Of a stretch of DNA of 64,000 nt, positions 1 through 7,323 are shown in pieces (the stretch's first letter is position 1; each line of letters starts with the position of its first letter). Source of the stretch: Streptococcus suis (GTDB lineage Bacteria; Bacillota; Bacilli; Lactobacillales; Streptococcaceae); the NCBI RefSeq assembly GCF_024509525.1, contig NZ_JAMWEM010000001.1, positions 124,001 through 188,000 on the forward strand, read 5' to 3'. The notes below the pieces were generated by a model. That model saw only the letters and a list, made by a program, of their open reading frames with translations, did not search any database and was not told the origin of the DNA. The translations under genes were made by a program, and so were the position numbers.

Positions 1-103
1 TTGATAAGGCGCCTCCAATTCCCAGTAAGAGACCAGCAACAGGCAAAATTGAGATTGGCAGCATAAAGGCCTGCCCTAGCTGAGAAAACTTCTTAAAATT
101 CAT
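1..103 (-). CDS. PTS transporter EIIC component, N-terminal fragment
   Basis: This is a partial gene that runs off the left edge; only the first 34 codons are visible. They begin MNFKKFSQLGQAFMLPIS and continue into a hydrophobic segment (LPVAGLLLGIGGAL), the typical start of glucose/N-acetylglucosamine-family PTS EIIC or EIIBC membrane permeases. The ATG at 103 has an AGGAATGGAG ribosome-binding site. It lies 27 bases downstream of nanE on the same strand, so it is probably co-transcribed. In other streptococci a PTS EIIBC gene also sits beside nanE in the sialic-acid/N-acetylmannosamine region, which suggests an amino-sugar substrate. The substrate is inferred from context, and the rest of the protein is not visible. 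Confidence 0.75.
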   Translation of the reverse strand, partial: MNFKKFSQLGQAFMLPISILPVAGLLLGIGGALS

Positions 104-130
104 ACTCCATTCCTTTCTATAACCAATTTA

Positions 131-832
131 TTATTTATGTAGAGCACTAATAAACCGCTCTGCAATTTCCTTTGGACGTGTGATCGCTCCGCCTACAACA
201 ATTCCTGCCACACCTAAATCATGAATAATTTTTACTTGGTCAGGATAGTGTATTTTTCCTTCTGCGATGACATCAATCCCAGCACGACAAAGTCGGTCAA
301 CCAACTCCATATCCGGTCCATCTTCTTGTCGGCTATAGGATGTGTATCCTGATAAGGTCGTTCCAACAAAATCAATACCTGCCTCGTAAGCTGTCACACC
401 TTCTTCATAGGTAGAAATATCTGCCATGAAGAGTTGGTGTGGATATTTTTCCTTGATTTGATTAATGAAATCAACAATATCGAGTCCATCATAACGCTCA
501 CGCTTGGTACAATCAAGAGCAATGACTTCAATATCTAAAGCTGCTAATTCGTCTACTTCTCGCATCGTAGCCGTAATAAAGGGCTCTTGTGGAGGATAGT
601 CTCGCTTGATAATTCCGATAATTGGTAAAGTAGTTACTTCTTTTATCTCCTTAATATCTCGTACACTATTGGCCCGAATACCGACAGCCCCTGCTTCTTG
701 GGCAGCCTTGACTAGTAAAGGCATAATACCGCCTTCTTCCCTATACAGAGGTTCGCCTGGCAAAGCCTGACAGGAAATGATAATTCCATCTTTTATCTGT
801 TCTTTTAGAGCTTCCTTACTGATCTTGCCCAT
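131..832 (-). CDS. nanE: N-acetylmannosamine-6-phosphate 2-epimerase NanE
   Basis: The 233-residue product matches the length and pattern of NanE, the cytoplasmic TIM-barrel enzyme that converts N-acetylmannosamine-6-phosphate to N-acetylglucosamine-6-phosphate in sialic acid catabolism. Visible family segments include [10 protein letters not shown] near residue 52, the central [10 protein letters not shown] around residues 104-113, and the C-terminal phosphate-binding loop [13 protein letters not shown]. The ATG at 832 follows AGGAG at good spacing. The next gene downstream is the truncated PTS EIIC gene. A sigma-A promoter lies at 880-907, with two tandem palindromes further upstream, so the pair is probably an inducible sugar operon. 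Confidence 0.95.
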   Translation of the reverse strand: MGKISKEALKEQIKDGIIISCQALPGEPLYREEGGIMPLLVKAAQEAGAVGIRANSVRDIKEIKEVTTLPIIGIIKRDYPPQEPFITATMREVDELAALDIEVIALDCTKRERYDGLDIVDFINQIKEKYPHQLFMADISTYEEGVTAYEAGIDFVGTTLSGYTSYSRQEDGPDMELVDRLCRAGIDVIAEGKIHYPDQVKIIHDLGVAGIVVGGAITRPKEIAERFISALHK

Positions 833-879
833 TAATTTCTCCTTTCTATTCCTGGATCCTGGATAGCGCTTACAATATT

Positions 880-907
880 ATTATATAGCACATTAACTTT
901 TTTTCAA
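880..907 (-). promoter_or_regulatory. Predicted nanE promoter
   Basis: On the minus strand TTGAAA (902-907) and TATAAT (880-885) are separated by 16 bp, and nanE starts about 48 bp downstream. No other promoter-like pair was seen between the gene and the palindromes at 962-1007. Confidence 0.6.
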
Positions 908-961
908 TACCAGTTCCTCATTTAAAATCTAATTTCTATTTTGAAAGAAAATAGTCTTCTT

Positions 962-1007
962 TTGAAACTAGTTTCAACATTTTATACCTCTTCTAAAACT
1001 AGTTTTA
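962..1007. promoter_or_regulatory. Two tandem palindromes upstream of nanE (putative operators)
   Basis: A perfect 16-bp palindrome, TTGAAACTAGTTTCAA, lies at 962-977. A second, TAAAACTAGTTTTA, lies at 994-1007. Both are centred on ACTAGT and their centres are 31 bp apart, about three helical turns, so both would face the same side of the DNA. They sit 55-100 bp upstream of the predicted nanE promoter. A dimeric regulator is plausible but its identity is unknown. Confidence 0.4.
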
Positions 1008-1025
1008 AAAAACAAAGGCCATCTC

Positions 1026-1130
1026 ATACTCAATGAAAATCAAAAGTAGCCTAGGAAACGAAGCCGAAGATAGAACTGGAGTTCATCAAGGCAAGTTGAC
1101 AACGGATAATTTTGATTTTCGAAGAGTATC
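1026..1130. repeat. BOX-like repeat element (boxA-boxC type)
   Basis: The left end, ATACTCAATGAAAATCAAAA, and the right end, TTTTGATTTTCGAAGAGTAT, are imperfect inverted repeats that match the known ends of pneumococcal BOX elements (boxA and boxC modules). The interior keeps the recognisable blocks CTAGGAAACGAAGCCG and GATAGAACTG. At about 105 bp it is a short form without obvious boxB copies. It lies between nanE's upstream region and the 3' end of the AhpD-like gene. Confidence 0.75.
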
Positions 1131-1168
1131 AAATGTATATTAGGAAAATCACACTTGGTTAATTCAAA

Positions 1169-1207
1169 AAAACTAGTTAGGATAACGTAAACGTCCTAAC
1201 TAGTTTT
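1169..1207 (-). terminator. Strong hairpin terminator after the AhpD-like gene
   Basis: A perfect 14-bp stem pairs AAAACTAGTTAGGA (1169-1182) with TCCTAACTAGTTTT (1194-1207) around an 11-nt loop. The stem has A/T ends on both sides, so it could act in either direction. It lies 24 bp beyond the stop codon of the AhpD-like gene. Confidence 0.75.
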
Positions 1208-1230
1208 CGATACATATTCTGCTGGAACTC

Positions 1231-1795
1231 CTACAGAGCATAGGCCTGTAATTCTGGATTGATCGGAGTATTGATGAGATTGTTGGCATAATTACAAAGA
1301 GTTGCAAGACTGACTCCTAACACCACATCCAAGGCGTTTTCAGCCGTGTAGCCCTCTTGGAAAAATTCTTGGAGCAACTGGTTGCCAACCTTGCCTTTTT
1401 CATGGATAACAGCCAGAGTAAATCGAGCGAGAGCATCTAATTTTGCATCTGTTTCGATGGGAGTTCCCTGGCGTAGAGCCTGTAGAATAACATCTGGCAT
1501 CTTAACCTGCTTGATAGAAATAGCCGTATGACCTGCCACACAAAATCCACAGCCATTGGCAACAGCAGCTGTAATTTGTACCACTTCACGCTCCGTCGGA
1601 TTCAGACTACTACGGTGATTGATACCACTAACAGTTTGGTAGGTTTCTAGGACTACAGGAGAATTGGCTAAAAGACCGATGAGATTAGGAATATAACCTA
1701 TAACCGCCATTATTTTTCTTGACAGTCGCAAGGCTTTCTCGTAATTCTGGACTAACAGTCTCTAGAGTATGGATAGGAAAGAAAACTTGTGTCAT
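1231..1795 (-). pseudogene. AhpD-like carboxymuconolactone decarboxylase family gene, frameshifted near the 5' end
   Basis: The downstream frame encodes an AhpD/CMD-family protein with the redox motif CGFCVAGH (CxxC followed by His), typical of alkylhydroperoxidase-like proteins. Its natural N-terminus lies in another frame. An ATG at 1795 with a well-placed GGAG begins MTQVFFPIHTLETVSPEL and continues to ATVKKNNG. The two frames join as KKNNG-VIGYIPNL if one G is removed from GGCGG at 1704-1708, and YIPNL is the usual family continuation. As written the 5' frame runs out of homology after about 30 codons. Internal starts at 1731 or 1710 have no clear ribosome-binding site. The gene is probably inactive, unless the extra base is a sequencing error. 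It appears monocistronic, with a strong terminator downstream. Confidence 0.7.
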
Positions 1796-1952
1796 AGGTA
1801 ACTCCATTTCAAAAAAATTCATAGAGTAGGAATAAAAATCTGCTTGGATTCACACCTATACTTCTATTTTATGCTATCATAACGATTGGTATCATGCTAA
1901 TATATTTTAACTATCACACCTATAAAAAATTGATAATCCCTTGTAGAAACCA

Positions 1953-2648
1953 CTAGAAAGACTGGATAACTTCGACCAGTTCATCCCAATCTGTCACTAC
2001 TTTATCTGCCTGATACGGAGCTATTGGCTCTACTCTCTTTCTATGATTAAACCAAATTGCCTTCCAATTCGCAGCTTTCGCTCCTACCACATCATTTTCA
2101 AACGAATCCCCTAGATAACAAATATCTTCGCCTGACATCCCCAAACGTTCTTCCATTAGTTGAAAAATAGCAGGATTTGGCTTTGTGATACCAACTTGTC
2201 CAGAAATAAGGACATGTTCTAGCTCAAACCAATTAACTAACCCCATCGTGCGTATCTTTCTCAACTGATGTCTATAAGGTCCATTCGTAATAATCCCCAT
2301 TGCAATTCCTTGCGCCTGACACCATGAAAATATTTCTGGAAACACTGGACTGAGCTCTATCTGCCCTTGAAAATAATCATAATCTATTTGAATAGCTAAG
2401 GCTGTTGCATCAGACACCTGATACCCAAAATCTGCCAAAGCATGTTTCAGCCGATAAATATGACTGTCTTTCAGACTCATCTTTCCAATTGCTGTCGCTT
2501 CAAATACTTCATCCGCATATCTGCGAAAGGAAAGGTAGAGTGGTTCAATTTGCTCCCTTGCTACTTCAAAGTGTCTTTCCAAAGCACGTTCAAACGGTTG
2601 AATCTGATCATAAAGCGTATCATCTACATCAAAAATTAAGGCTTTCAT
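1953..2648 (-). CDS. HAD-superfamily hydrolase (YjjG-like phosphatase)
   Basis: This 231-residue cytoplasmic protein is a haloacid dehalogenase-type phosphatase. Motif I is DVDDTLYD at residues 7-14, with the nucleophile Asp7 and acid/base Asp9. Motif II is IITNGP near residue 120. The lysine of motif III lies in GITKPNP. Motif IV is GDSFENDVVGA near residue 180. A helical cap lies between motifs I and II, as in YjjG-like nucleotidases and phosphoglycolate phosphatase-like enzymes; the substrate cannot be read from sequence. The ATG at 2648 matches the family start but has no Shine-Dalgarno sequence. An extended -10 ends 6 nt before it, so the mRNA may be leaderless. Confidence 0.85.
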   Translation of the reverse strand: MKALIFDVDDTLYDQIQPFERALERHFEVAREQIEPLYLSFRRYADEVFEATAIGKMSLKDSHIYRLKHALADFGYQVSDATALAIQIDYDYFQGQIELSPVFPEIFSWCQAQGIAMGIITNGPYRHQLRKIRTMGLVNWFELEHVLISGQVGITKPNPAIFQLMEERLGMSGEDICYLGDSFENDVVGAKAANWKAIWFNHRKRVEPIAPYQADKVVTDWDELVEVIQSF

Positions 2649-2654
2649 GAGTCA

Positions 2655-2663
2655 ATTATAGCA
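2655..2663 (-). promoter_or_regulatory. Extended -10 promoter placed for a leaderless transcript
   Basis: The minus strand reads TGCTATAAT, then 6 nt, then the ATG of the HAD gene. Transcription starting 6-7 nt after the -10 box would begin at or next to the A of the start codon. There is no good -35 box and no ribosome-binding site. The -10 directly adjoins the terminator of the ABC-exporter operon. Confidence 0.5.
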
Positions 2664-2692
2664 AAAAATTCCAGCCAAAGCTTGGAATTTTT
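2663..2692 (-). terminator. Terminator of the ABC exporter operon
   Basis: AAAATTCC (2665-2672) pairs with GGAATTTT (2684-2691), with a further short internal pairing (AGC/GCT), and is followed on the minus strand by a run of T. It lies 10 bp past the stop of the second exporter gene and immediately before the HAD gene promoter. Confidence 0.6.
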
Positions 2693-2701
2693 AACTGCTT
2701 A

Positions 2702-4441
2702 TTACACCTTTGCTTGAATCTCGTGCATTTGAGCATATACTCCACCACGTGCAACCAATTCTTCATGTTTCCCATGTTCGATAATGCGACCTTGGTCCAA
2801 GACCAAAATCTGATCTGCATTTTGAATGGTAGAGAGGCGGTGGGCGATGATAAAGGTGGTCCGCCCTTCTTTGACTACTTCCATAGCGTGCTGGATAATC
2901 TCTTCTGTCTCCGTATCGATATGGGAAGTCGCCTCGTCCAGTATCAAGATTTTTGGATTGGAGTAAAGGGTACGGGCAAAGGCAATCAACTGCCGCTCAC
3001 CGCTGGAGAAGGCTGCACCTTTTTCGACAACGGGCTCATCCATGCCTTTTTCCAACCGAGCCAGCATGGGACCTGCCCCAACTTTTTCAAGCGACTGGGC
3101 AATCTTCTCCCTATCCGCTTTTTCCTCGTTCATGGCTACGTTGCTGGCGATTGTACCAGTGAAGAGATAAGGATCTTGTAGGACAATCCCCATGTGACTA
3201 CGCAGACTTTCCCTTGAATAGTCACGGATGTTTTTCCCATCAATCAAAACCTGCCCCTCCTGAGGATCGTAGAAACGATAGAGGAGGTTCATAATGGACG
3301 ACTTGCCAGAACCTGTGTGACCGACCAGGGCAATGGTTTCCCCCTTGTCTGCCTGAATGGTGATGTCCTTGAGAATAGGCTTGCCAGCTTCATAGGCAAA
3401 GGTGACCTGGTCAAAGACCACCTGGCCGTCTGTCACTGTCAGCTCATCGCTGCTATCTGGCTCTGTTTCTTCTTCCAAGAGGCCCATGACCCGCTTACCA
3501 GTCTCCAGAGAACGCAAGAGGTTGGGGAATTGCTGGACCAAAGCACCGAGGGCGATAAAGACCCCTTCGATATAGTTGATATAGACGAAGAGACGACCTG
3601 GTGACAGTTCCGACTGACCCTTGAGGAACTGGTAGCCCACAATGGTCAAAATCCCTGTGATGACGATATACTTCAAGAACTCCGTCAAGTTCCAAGTCGC
3701 AATAGACTGGGCCCAGATAAGCTTGTTATCCGCCCGTCGCATCTTATCTGCTGTCGCTTCAAACTCCTCCATGACCCGTTCTTCCTGACCAAAAAGTTGT
3801 ATCAGACTAGCACCATTCATGGTTTCATTAACCTGGGTATTGACATCACTTCTGGCATCATAGAAGTCCTTCATCGGCTTGTCTGTCATCTTCTTATAAC
3901 CGTACTGAATCCCGATATAGAGGGGAATCAGCACCAGAAGGACAAGCCCCAAGGTCACATTCATATAGAAGAGAATGCCATAGGTGAAAATCAGACGGAC
4001 GATGTTGTTAAAGACATTGACCAGGGTCCCATAAAACTGGGTCCGCAAGGTCTCCGTGTCGTTGACAATCCGTGTGGCAATCTTACCAGCAGGCTTATCA
4101 TCAAAGTAGGAAATTGGTAACCGCTGCATGACATCGTAGGCCCGATTCCGCAACTGCTCCGCAATACCGTTGGCACAGTACATGAGCAGACGCATGGAGG
4201 CATAAAAACCCAAAGCTCCGACAGTGTTCATAAGCATATAGAGACCCAATTCCCGAAGAAAGACAGCTTGATCCAAGACCGTTCCCTTACTGATAGCTGT
4301 CAGAGGCCCATCAATCAATCCCTGCAAAATCAGGGGAGCAAAGCGGACCAGGGTAGAGGCCAGCAGATAGACAGCCACCGCCGCCAGAAAGAGCCACTTG
4401 ACCCGCTTGATTTCTTTTAATAAATAACCGATAACGCTCAT
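2702..4441 (-). CDS. Heterodimeric multidrug ABC exporter, canonical-ATPase half (BmrD/YheH-like)
   Basis: This is a 579-residue half-transporter. An N-terminal type I exporter domain (about residues 15-310, six membrane helices) is followed by an ATPase domain with Walker A GHTGSGKSS, Walker B ILILDEATSHID carrying the catalytic Glu, and the switch His in IIAHR. The signature loop is FSSGERQL instead of LSGGQ. This is the expected partner pattern of an asymmetric heterodimer: its Walker motifs form the active site with the other subunit, and its altered signature completes the degenerate one. Its start overlaps the upstream half-transporter by 4 bp (ATGA), which implies translational coupling. 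Family members export drugs; the substrate here is not known. Confidence 0.88.
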   Translation of the reverse strand: MSVIGYLLKEIKRVKWLFLAAVAVYLLASTLVRFAPLILQGLIDGPLTAISKGTVLDQAVFLRELGLYMLMNTVGALGFYASMRLLMYCANGIAEQLRNRAYDVMQRLPISYFDDKPAGKIATRIVNDTETLRTQFYGTLVNVFNNIVRLIFTYGILFYMNVTLGLVLLVLIPLYIGIQYGYKKMTDKPMKDFYDARSDVNTQVNETMNGASLIQLFGQEERVMEEFEATADKMRRADNKLIWAQSIATWNLTEFLKYIVITGILTIVGYQFLKGQSELSPGRLFVYINYIEGVFIALGALVQQFPNLLRSLETGKRVMGLLEEETEPDSSDELTVTDGQVVFDQVTFAYEAGKPILKDITIQADKGETIALVGHTGSGKSSIMNLLYRFYDPQEGQVLIDGKNIRDYSRESLRSHMGIVLQDPYLFTGTIASNVAMNEEKADREKIAQSLEKVGAGPMLARLEKGMDEPVVEKGAAFSSGERQLIAFARTLYSNPKILILDEATSHIDTETEEIIQHAMEVVKEGRTTFIIAHRLSTIQNADQILVLDQGRIIEHGKHEELVARGGVYAQMHEIQAKV

Positions 4442-6168
4442 TCTTCCCCTCCTTCCTGGCTTTGTTGGCGTCGGTATTGTTCATAGTACCAGCCTTTTTG
4501 GGCTAGCAAGTCAGCAGGCCGTCCTTCCTCGACGATCCGCCCCTCATCCAAGACTAGTACCCAGTCTGCATGGTTGACAGCAGATAGACGATGGGTCACG
4601 ATGACATTGGTTTTGCCTGCACGTTCTTTTTGAATATTTTGGATAATCTGGCGTTCTGTCCGAGCATCCACTGCCGACAAAGAATCATCTAGAATTAGCA
4701 AATCTGGCTCTCGCAGGAAGGCTCGAGCAATGGAAATCCGTTGTTTCTGACCGCCAGAAATGGACACGCCCCGCTCACCAATCATGGTGTTCAGTCCGTC
4801 ACTCATCCGCTCCAAGTCCTTGGTAAAGGCTGCCGTGGCAATGGCTTGTTCAATGTCCTCAGGACTGCTATCTAGCTTGCCTAAAGCAATGTTTTCGCCA
4901 ACTGATTTGGAAAAGAGGATATGCTCTTGGGGAACGTAACCGATTTTTCTTTCGATAGATGAGCGTTCAATCTCCAAAACAGGCTGACCGTTGATAGCAA
5001 ATACTCCCTGTCCGACTGGATACTGACGGATCAACTGACGGACCAAGGTGGTCTTACCTGAGCCGGTTTTTCCGACGATACCGACTGTCTGACCAGCCGT
5101 CAGAGTCCAGTTAATGTCTGAAATGCTAGCACGTTCTGCCTGTGGGTAGCTAAAGCTGTAATCCTTGAAGGAAATGCTAGTCAGCTCTGCTATTGCCTCC
5201 AAACCGTCCACCTCCAAGTCGTCGCCCGTCTCAATGAGCTCCTGCAGCTTCTCAAAGGATGTCTTGCCTGTCTGGTAAACCAAGATGAAGTCCGCTAAGG
5301 TCCAGAAAGGCTCGAGGAGGGAGCTGACATAGAGCTGGAGAGCGATGACCTGACCAAGACTGAGGTCGCCATTTTGCAGGGCATGGGCTCCTAAGAGGAT
5401 AACCGCTGCATTAGATAAGGCTAGAAAGAATGTAGCCAGAGGATTGTAGAGGGACTGGAGGGAGGTGATACGATTTCCACCTTGAGCCAGTCGTCTGGTT
5501 TTTTCTTGGAACTTGGCTTCCTGAGTCGCCTTCTTGCTGTAAGCCCTCGTTACGCGAATCCCCTCAACCACCTCCAAGACTTCTGTGTTAAGTGCCGCGA
5601 CAGCATCACGGTTTTCCTCAATAGCCTGGTCCTGTTTGCGACCGATAAAGAAGATACAAACCGTCATGGCCAGCATGGGCAAAATCGCCCAGAAGGAAAT
5701 CTTCCAGTCAATTAAGAACATGGTAGGGATAACAAAAGCCAGCATGCCACCTGCATAGACCACAATCATGAGGCCATATCCCACCATTTCCATGAGCCCA
5801 TCCACGTCCGTTGAAAAACGGGTCATGATATCGCCTGAGCGAAATTTTTCATAGAAAGGGGTCCGCATGACCACCATTTTACGAAAGGCCCGCTGTTGCA
5901 TCTCAAACTTGAAGTTGACCGAAGCCTGAAAGAGCTTGAGGTGCCAAATAAAAGCCATGGCGTAGTTAAGCAAGGTGACCAAGAAAAGCAGGGTCATATC
6001 CTGGACCAAGCGGGACTCTGTCAAGCCCTGACTGGCCAAGGTATCCACCATCCGCTGAATAATCTGGGTCGGTACCAAGAGCGTGGCATCATAAATAATC
6101 AAGGTCACAGCAACCAACAAGTAGAGCCACTTGTGCTGCTTGACATAGTCAAAAATTAATCGAAACAT
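4438..6168 (-). CDS. Heterodimeric multidrug ABC exporter, degenerate-site half (BmrC/YheI-like)
   Basis: This 576-residue half-transporter has an N-terminal six-helix exporter domain and a C-terminal ATPase with Walker A GKTGSGKTT and signature SISGGQKQR. Its Walker B is LLILDDSLSAVD, with Asp where the catalytic Glu normally stands. That Asp marks the degenerate nucleotide site of heterodimeric exporters such as YheIH/BmrCD, EfrCD or PatAB. The ATG at 6168 follows AAGGAG. The gene is first in a two-gene operon, behind a short leader ORF and terminator at 6226-6352. Ribosome-stalling antibiotics are therefore plausible inducers. No MarR-type regulator gene lies alongside, unlike the S. suis SatAB pump as I recall it. 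Confidence 0.88.
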   Translation of the reverse strand: MFRLIFDYVKQHKWLYLLVAVTLIIYDATLLVPTQIIQRMVDTLASQGLTESRLVQDMTLLFLVTLLNYAMAFIWHLKLFQASVNFKFEMQQRAFRKMVVMRTPFYEKFRSGDIMTRFSTDVDGLMEMVGYGLMIVVYAGGMLAFVIPTMFLIDWKISFWAILPMLAMTVCIFFIGRKQDQAIEENRDAVAALNTEVLEVVEGIRVTRAYSKKATQEAKFQEKTRRLAQGGNRITSLQSLYNPLATFFLALSNAAVILLGAHALQNGDLSLGQVIALQLYVSSLLEPFWTLADFILVYQTGKTSFEKLQELIETGDDLEVDGLEAIAELTSISFKDYSFSYPQAERASISDINWTLTAGQTVGIVGKTGSGKTTLVRQLIRQYPVGQGVFAINGQPVLEIERSSIERKIGYVPQEHILFSKSVGENIALGKLDSSPEDIEQAIATAAFTKDLERMSDGLNTMIGERGVSISGGQKQRISIARAFLREPDLLILDDSLSAVDARTERQIIQNIQKERAGKTNVIVTHRLSAVNHADWVLVLDEGRIVEEGRPADLLAQKGWYYEQYRRQQSQEGGEE

Positions 6169-6225
6169 ACAATCTCCTTCTTCGATAGCTATAAAAAATC
6201 ATACACCATTCCATCTTTTGGACAC

Positions 6226-6260
6226 AAAAAGGCCCAGGATGAATACACTCCATCCCGGGC
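6226..6260 (-). terminator. Attenuator terminator in the exporter leader
   Basis: In the minus-strand transcript GCCCGGGATG (from 6260) pairs with CATCCTGGGC (ending at 6232), giving 10 bp with one G-U pair and a 9-nt loop, followed by CTTTTTG. It lies between the leader ORF and the first exporter gene, so it would stop transcription before the structural genes unless disrupted. GGAGTG, spanning the end of its 5' arm and the loop, can instead pair with CACTCC inside the leader ORF. Confidence 0.8.
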
Positions 6261-6283
6261 ACCCTCAAGTCCGCAAAAAGAAA

Positions 6284-6352
6284 CTAAGGTGTCAACTTAG
6301 AAAGGAGTGGTTGCTGAAAACATGCTACTGTATTTACAAGCAATTGTTTCAT
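6284..6352 (-). CDS. 22-residue leader peptide of the exporter attenuator
   Basis: This short ORF encodes MKQLLVNTVACFQQPLLS followed by KLTP and a stop. It has a strong ribosome-binding site (GAAAGGAG, 6 nt before the ATG at 6352) and lies between a good promoter and an intrinsic terminator. The ribosome-binding region (6358-6366) is perfectly complementary over 9 bp to leader codons at 6300-6308. Those codons can alternatively pair with the terminator's 5' region at 6246-6251. This is the classical layout of ribosome-mediated attenuation, as described for the bmrB leader of Bacillus subtilis bmrCD. A ribosome held at the start of the leader would free the middle segment to act as an antiterminator. 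Translation and stalling are inferred. Confidence 0.75.
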   Translation of the reverse strand: MKQLLVNTVACFQQPLLSKLTP

Positions 6353-6392
6353 GATGTACTCCTTTCTTTTATTCTTGAATTATCCAGACCTT

Positions 6393-6420
6393 ATTTTACC
6401 ATAATAAAAATAGAAGTCAA
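6393..6420 (-). promoter_or_regulatory. Promoter of the exporter leader and operon
   Basis: On the minus strand TTGACT (6415-6420) and TAAAAT (6393-6398) are 16 bp apart, with a TG one base before the -10. Transcription would begin about 30 nt before the leader ATG. Confidence 0.7.
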
Positions 6421-6464
6421 GAAAGTTTGAGGAATTTTTACGATTTAGTTGTAAAACAGAAAAA

Positions 6465-6515
6465 TTCGAATTTGTTCGAATTTTTATTTACTTTTTCGAA
6501 TTAAAACGATATACT
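6465..6515 (+). promoter_or_regulatory. hdiR promoter with three phased TTCGAA operator half-sites
   Basis: TTTACT (6487-6492) and TATACT (6510-6515) are separated by 17 bp. TTCGAA occurs at 6465, 6475 and 6495, spaced 10 and 20 bp, so all three lie on one face of the DNA. The first two form a larger dyad, AAATTCGAA-TTTG-TTCGAATTT. The third lies in the spacer between -35 and -10, where a bound repressor would block RNA polymerase. Autorepression by the downstream gene product is inferred. Confidence 0.6.
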
Positions 6516-6546
6516 AGTGATAAATAACAATTCTAAGGAGCAACAT

Positions 6547-7323
6547 ATGGCAAGAGGACGAGGTGCGGCTACTCCGCAAGATCTTGAATACATGAAGATT
6601 TTATCTGAAAATTTACAACTTTTATTGAAACAGGGAGCATTCAAACAGGCCGATATAGTCAGAGCAACAGGGATTCCTGCCAGCACCTTGACAGGCTATG
6701 TAAAAGGGAATTCTCTCCCTGTTGCTGCTAATGTTGAGAAACTGGCGGATTTCTTTCAGGTCGATCCAGCTCAGATTGATCCTCGCTTTTCCAAGGTAAT
6801 TGCAATGCCTAAAAGTTCGTCAACTCCTGTGCTTGAGGCCATTCAAGAAACGGTGGTGCAACTCCTTCCAGCCAGACAGGAATTTATTTTGACCAGTGCC
6901 AAGGAGCAGCTAGAAGAGCAAAAACAGGAGCTCTTTGAAGCTAGTCTCGTGGAATACCATATCTACGAAAAACTCTCTGCTGGGACAGGAACTGCTACTT
7001 ACGATGACCTTAACTATGATATCGCCTATTTCGATCAGGACTTAGACCATGATATTGCTAGCTGGATTTTCGGAGACTCTATGGAACCCAAATACCTCAA
7101 TGGTCAGGTTGCCTTGATTAAAGAAACAGGCTTTGACTATGATGGAGCTGTCTATGCAGTTGTTTGGGATGGACAGACCTACATCAAAAAAGTTTACCGT
7201 GAAGAAGACGGACTCCGACTAGTCTCTCTCAATTCCAAGTATTCAGACAAGTTTGCTCCCTATGATGAAGACCCTCGCATCGTTGGTAAAATTGTCGGGA
7301 GCTTCACACCCGTGGAGAGGTAA
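6547..7323 (+). CDS. hdiR: HdiR-like self-cleaving transcriptional repressor (XRE HTH plus S24 peptidase)
   Basis: The 258-residue product has an N-terminal helix-turn-helix (about residues 15-75, including the IVRATGIPASTLTGYVKG recognition region) and a C-terminal LexA/UmuD-type S24 domain. The predicted autocleavage bond is Ala145-Gly146 (LSAGTG). The nucleophile is Ser178 in GDSMEP, and the general base is Lys214 or Lys215 in YIKKVY. This matches HdiR of Lactococcus, a repressor inactivated by RecA-stimulated self-cleavage after DNA damage. The start at 6547 has AAGGAG, while the upstream in-frame ATG at 6517 has none and would overlap the promoter. No umuC-type gene follows, although one often does in relatives. 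It is divergent from the drug exporter. Confidence 0.85.
   Translation: MARGRGAATPQDLEYMKILSENLQLLLKQGAFKQADIVRATGIPASTLTGYVKGNSLPVAANVEKLADFFQVDPAQIDPRFSKVIAMPKSSSTPVLEAIQETVVQLLPARQEFILTSAKEQLEEQKQELFEASLVEYHIYEKLSAGTGTATYDDLNYDIAYFDQDLDHDIASWIFGDSMEPKYLNGQVALIKETGFDYDGAVYAVVWDGQTYIKKVYREEDGLRLVSLNSKYSDKFAPYDEDPRIVGKIVGSFTPVER

Noticed and set aside
962..1207. CRISPR array suggested by repeated ACTAGT-containing palindromes
   Set aside because: The units differ in length, are not regularly spaced, have no spacers and no cas genes are nearby.
2702..6168. Assignment as the S. suis SatAB fluoroquinolone pump
   Set aside because: SatAB is described with an adjacent MarR-type regulator; here there is an attenuator and no such gene, and motifs fit the BmrCD/YheIH group.
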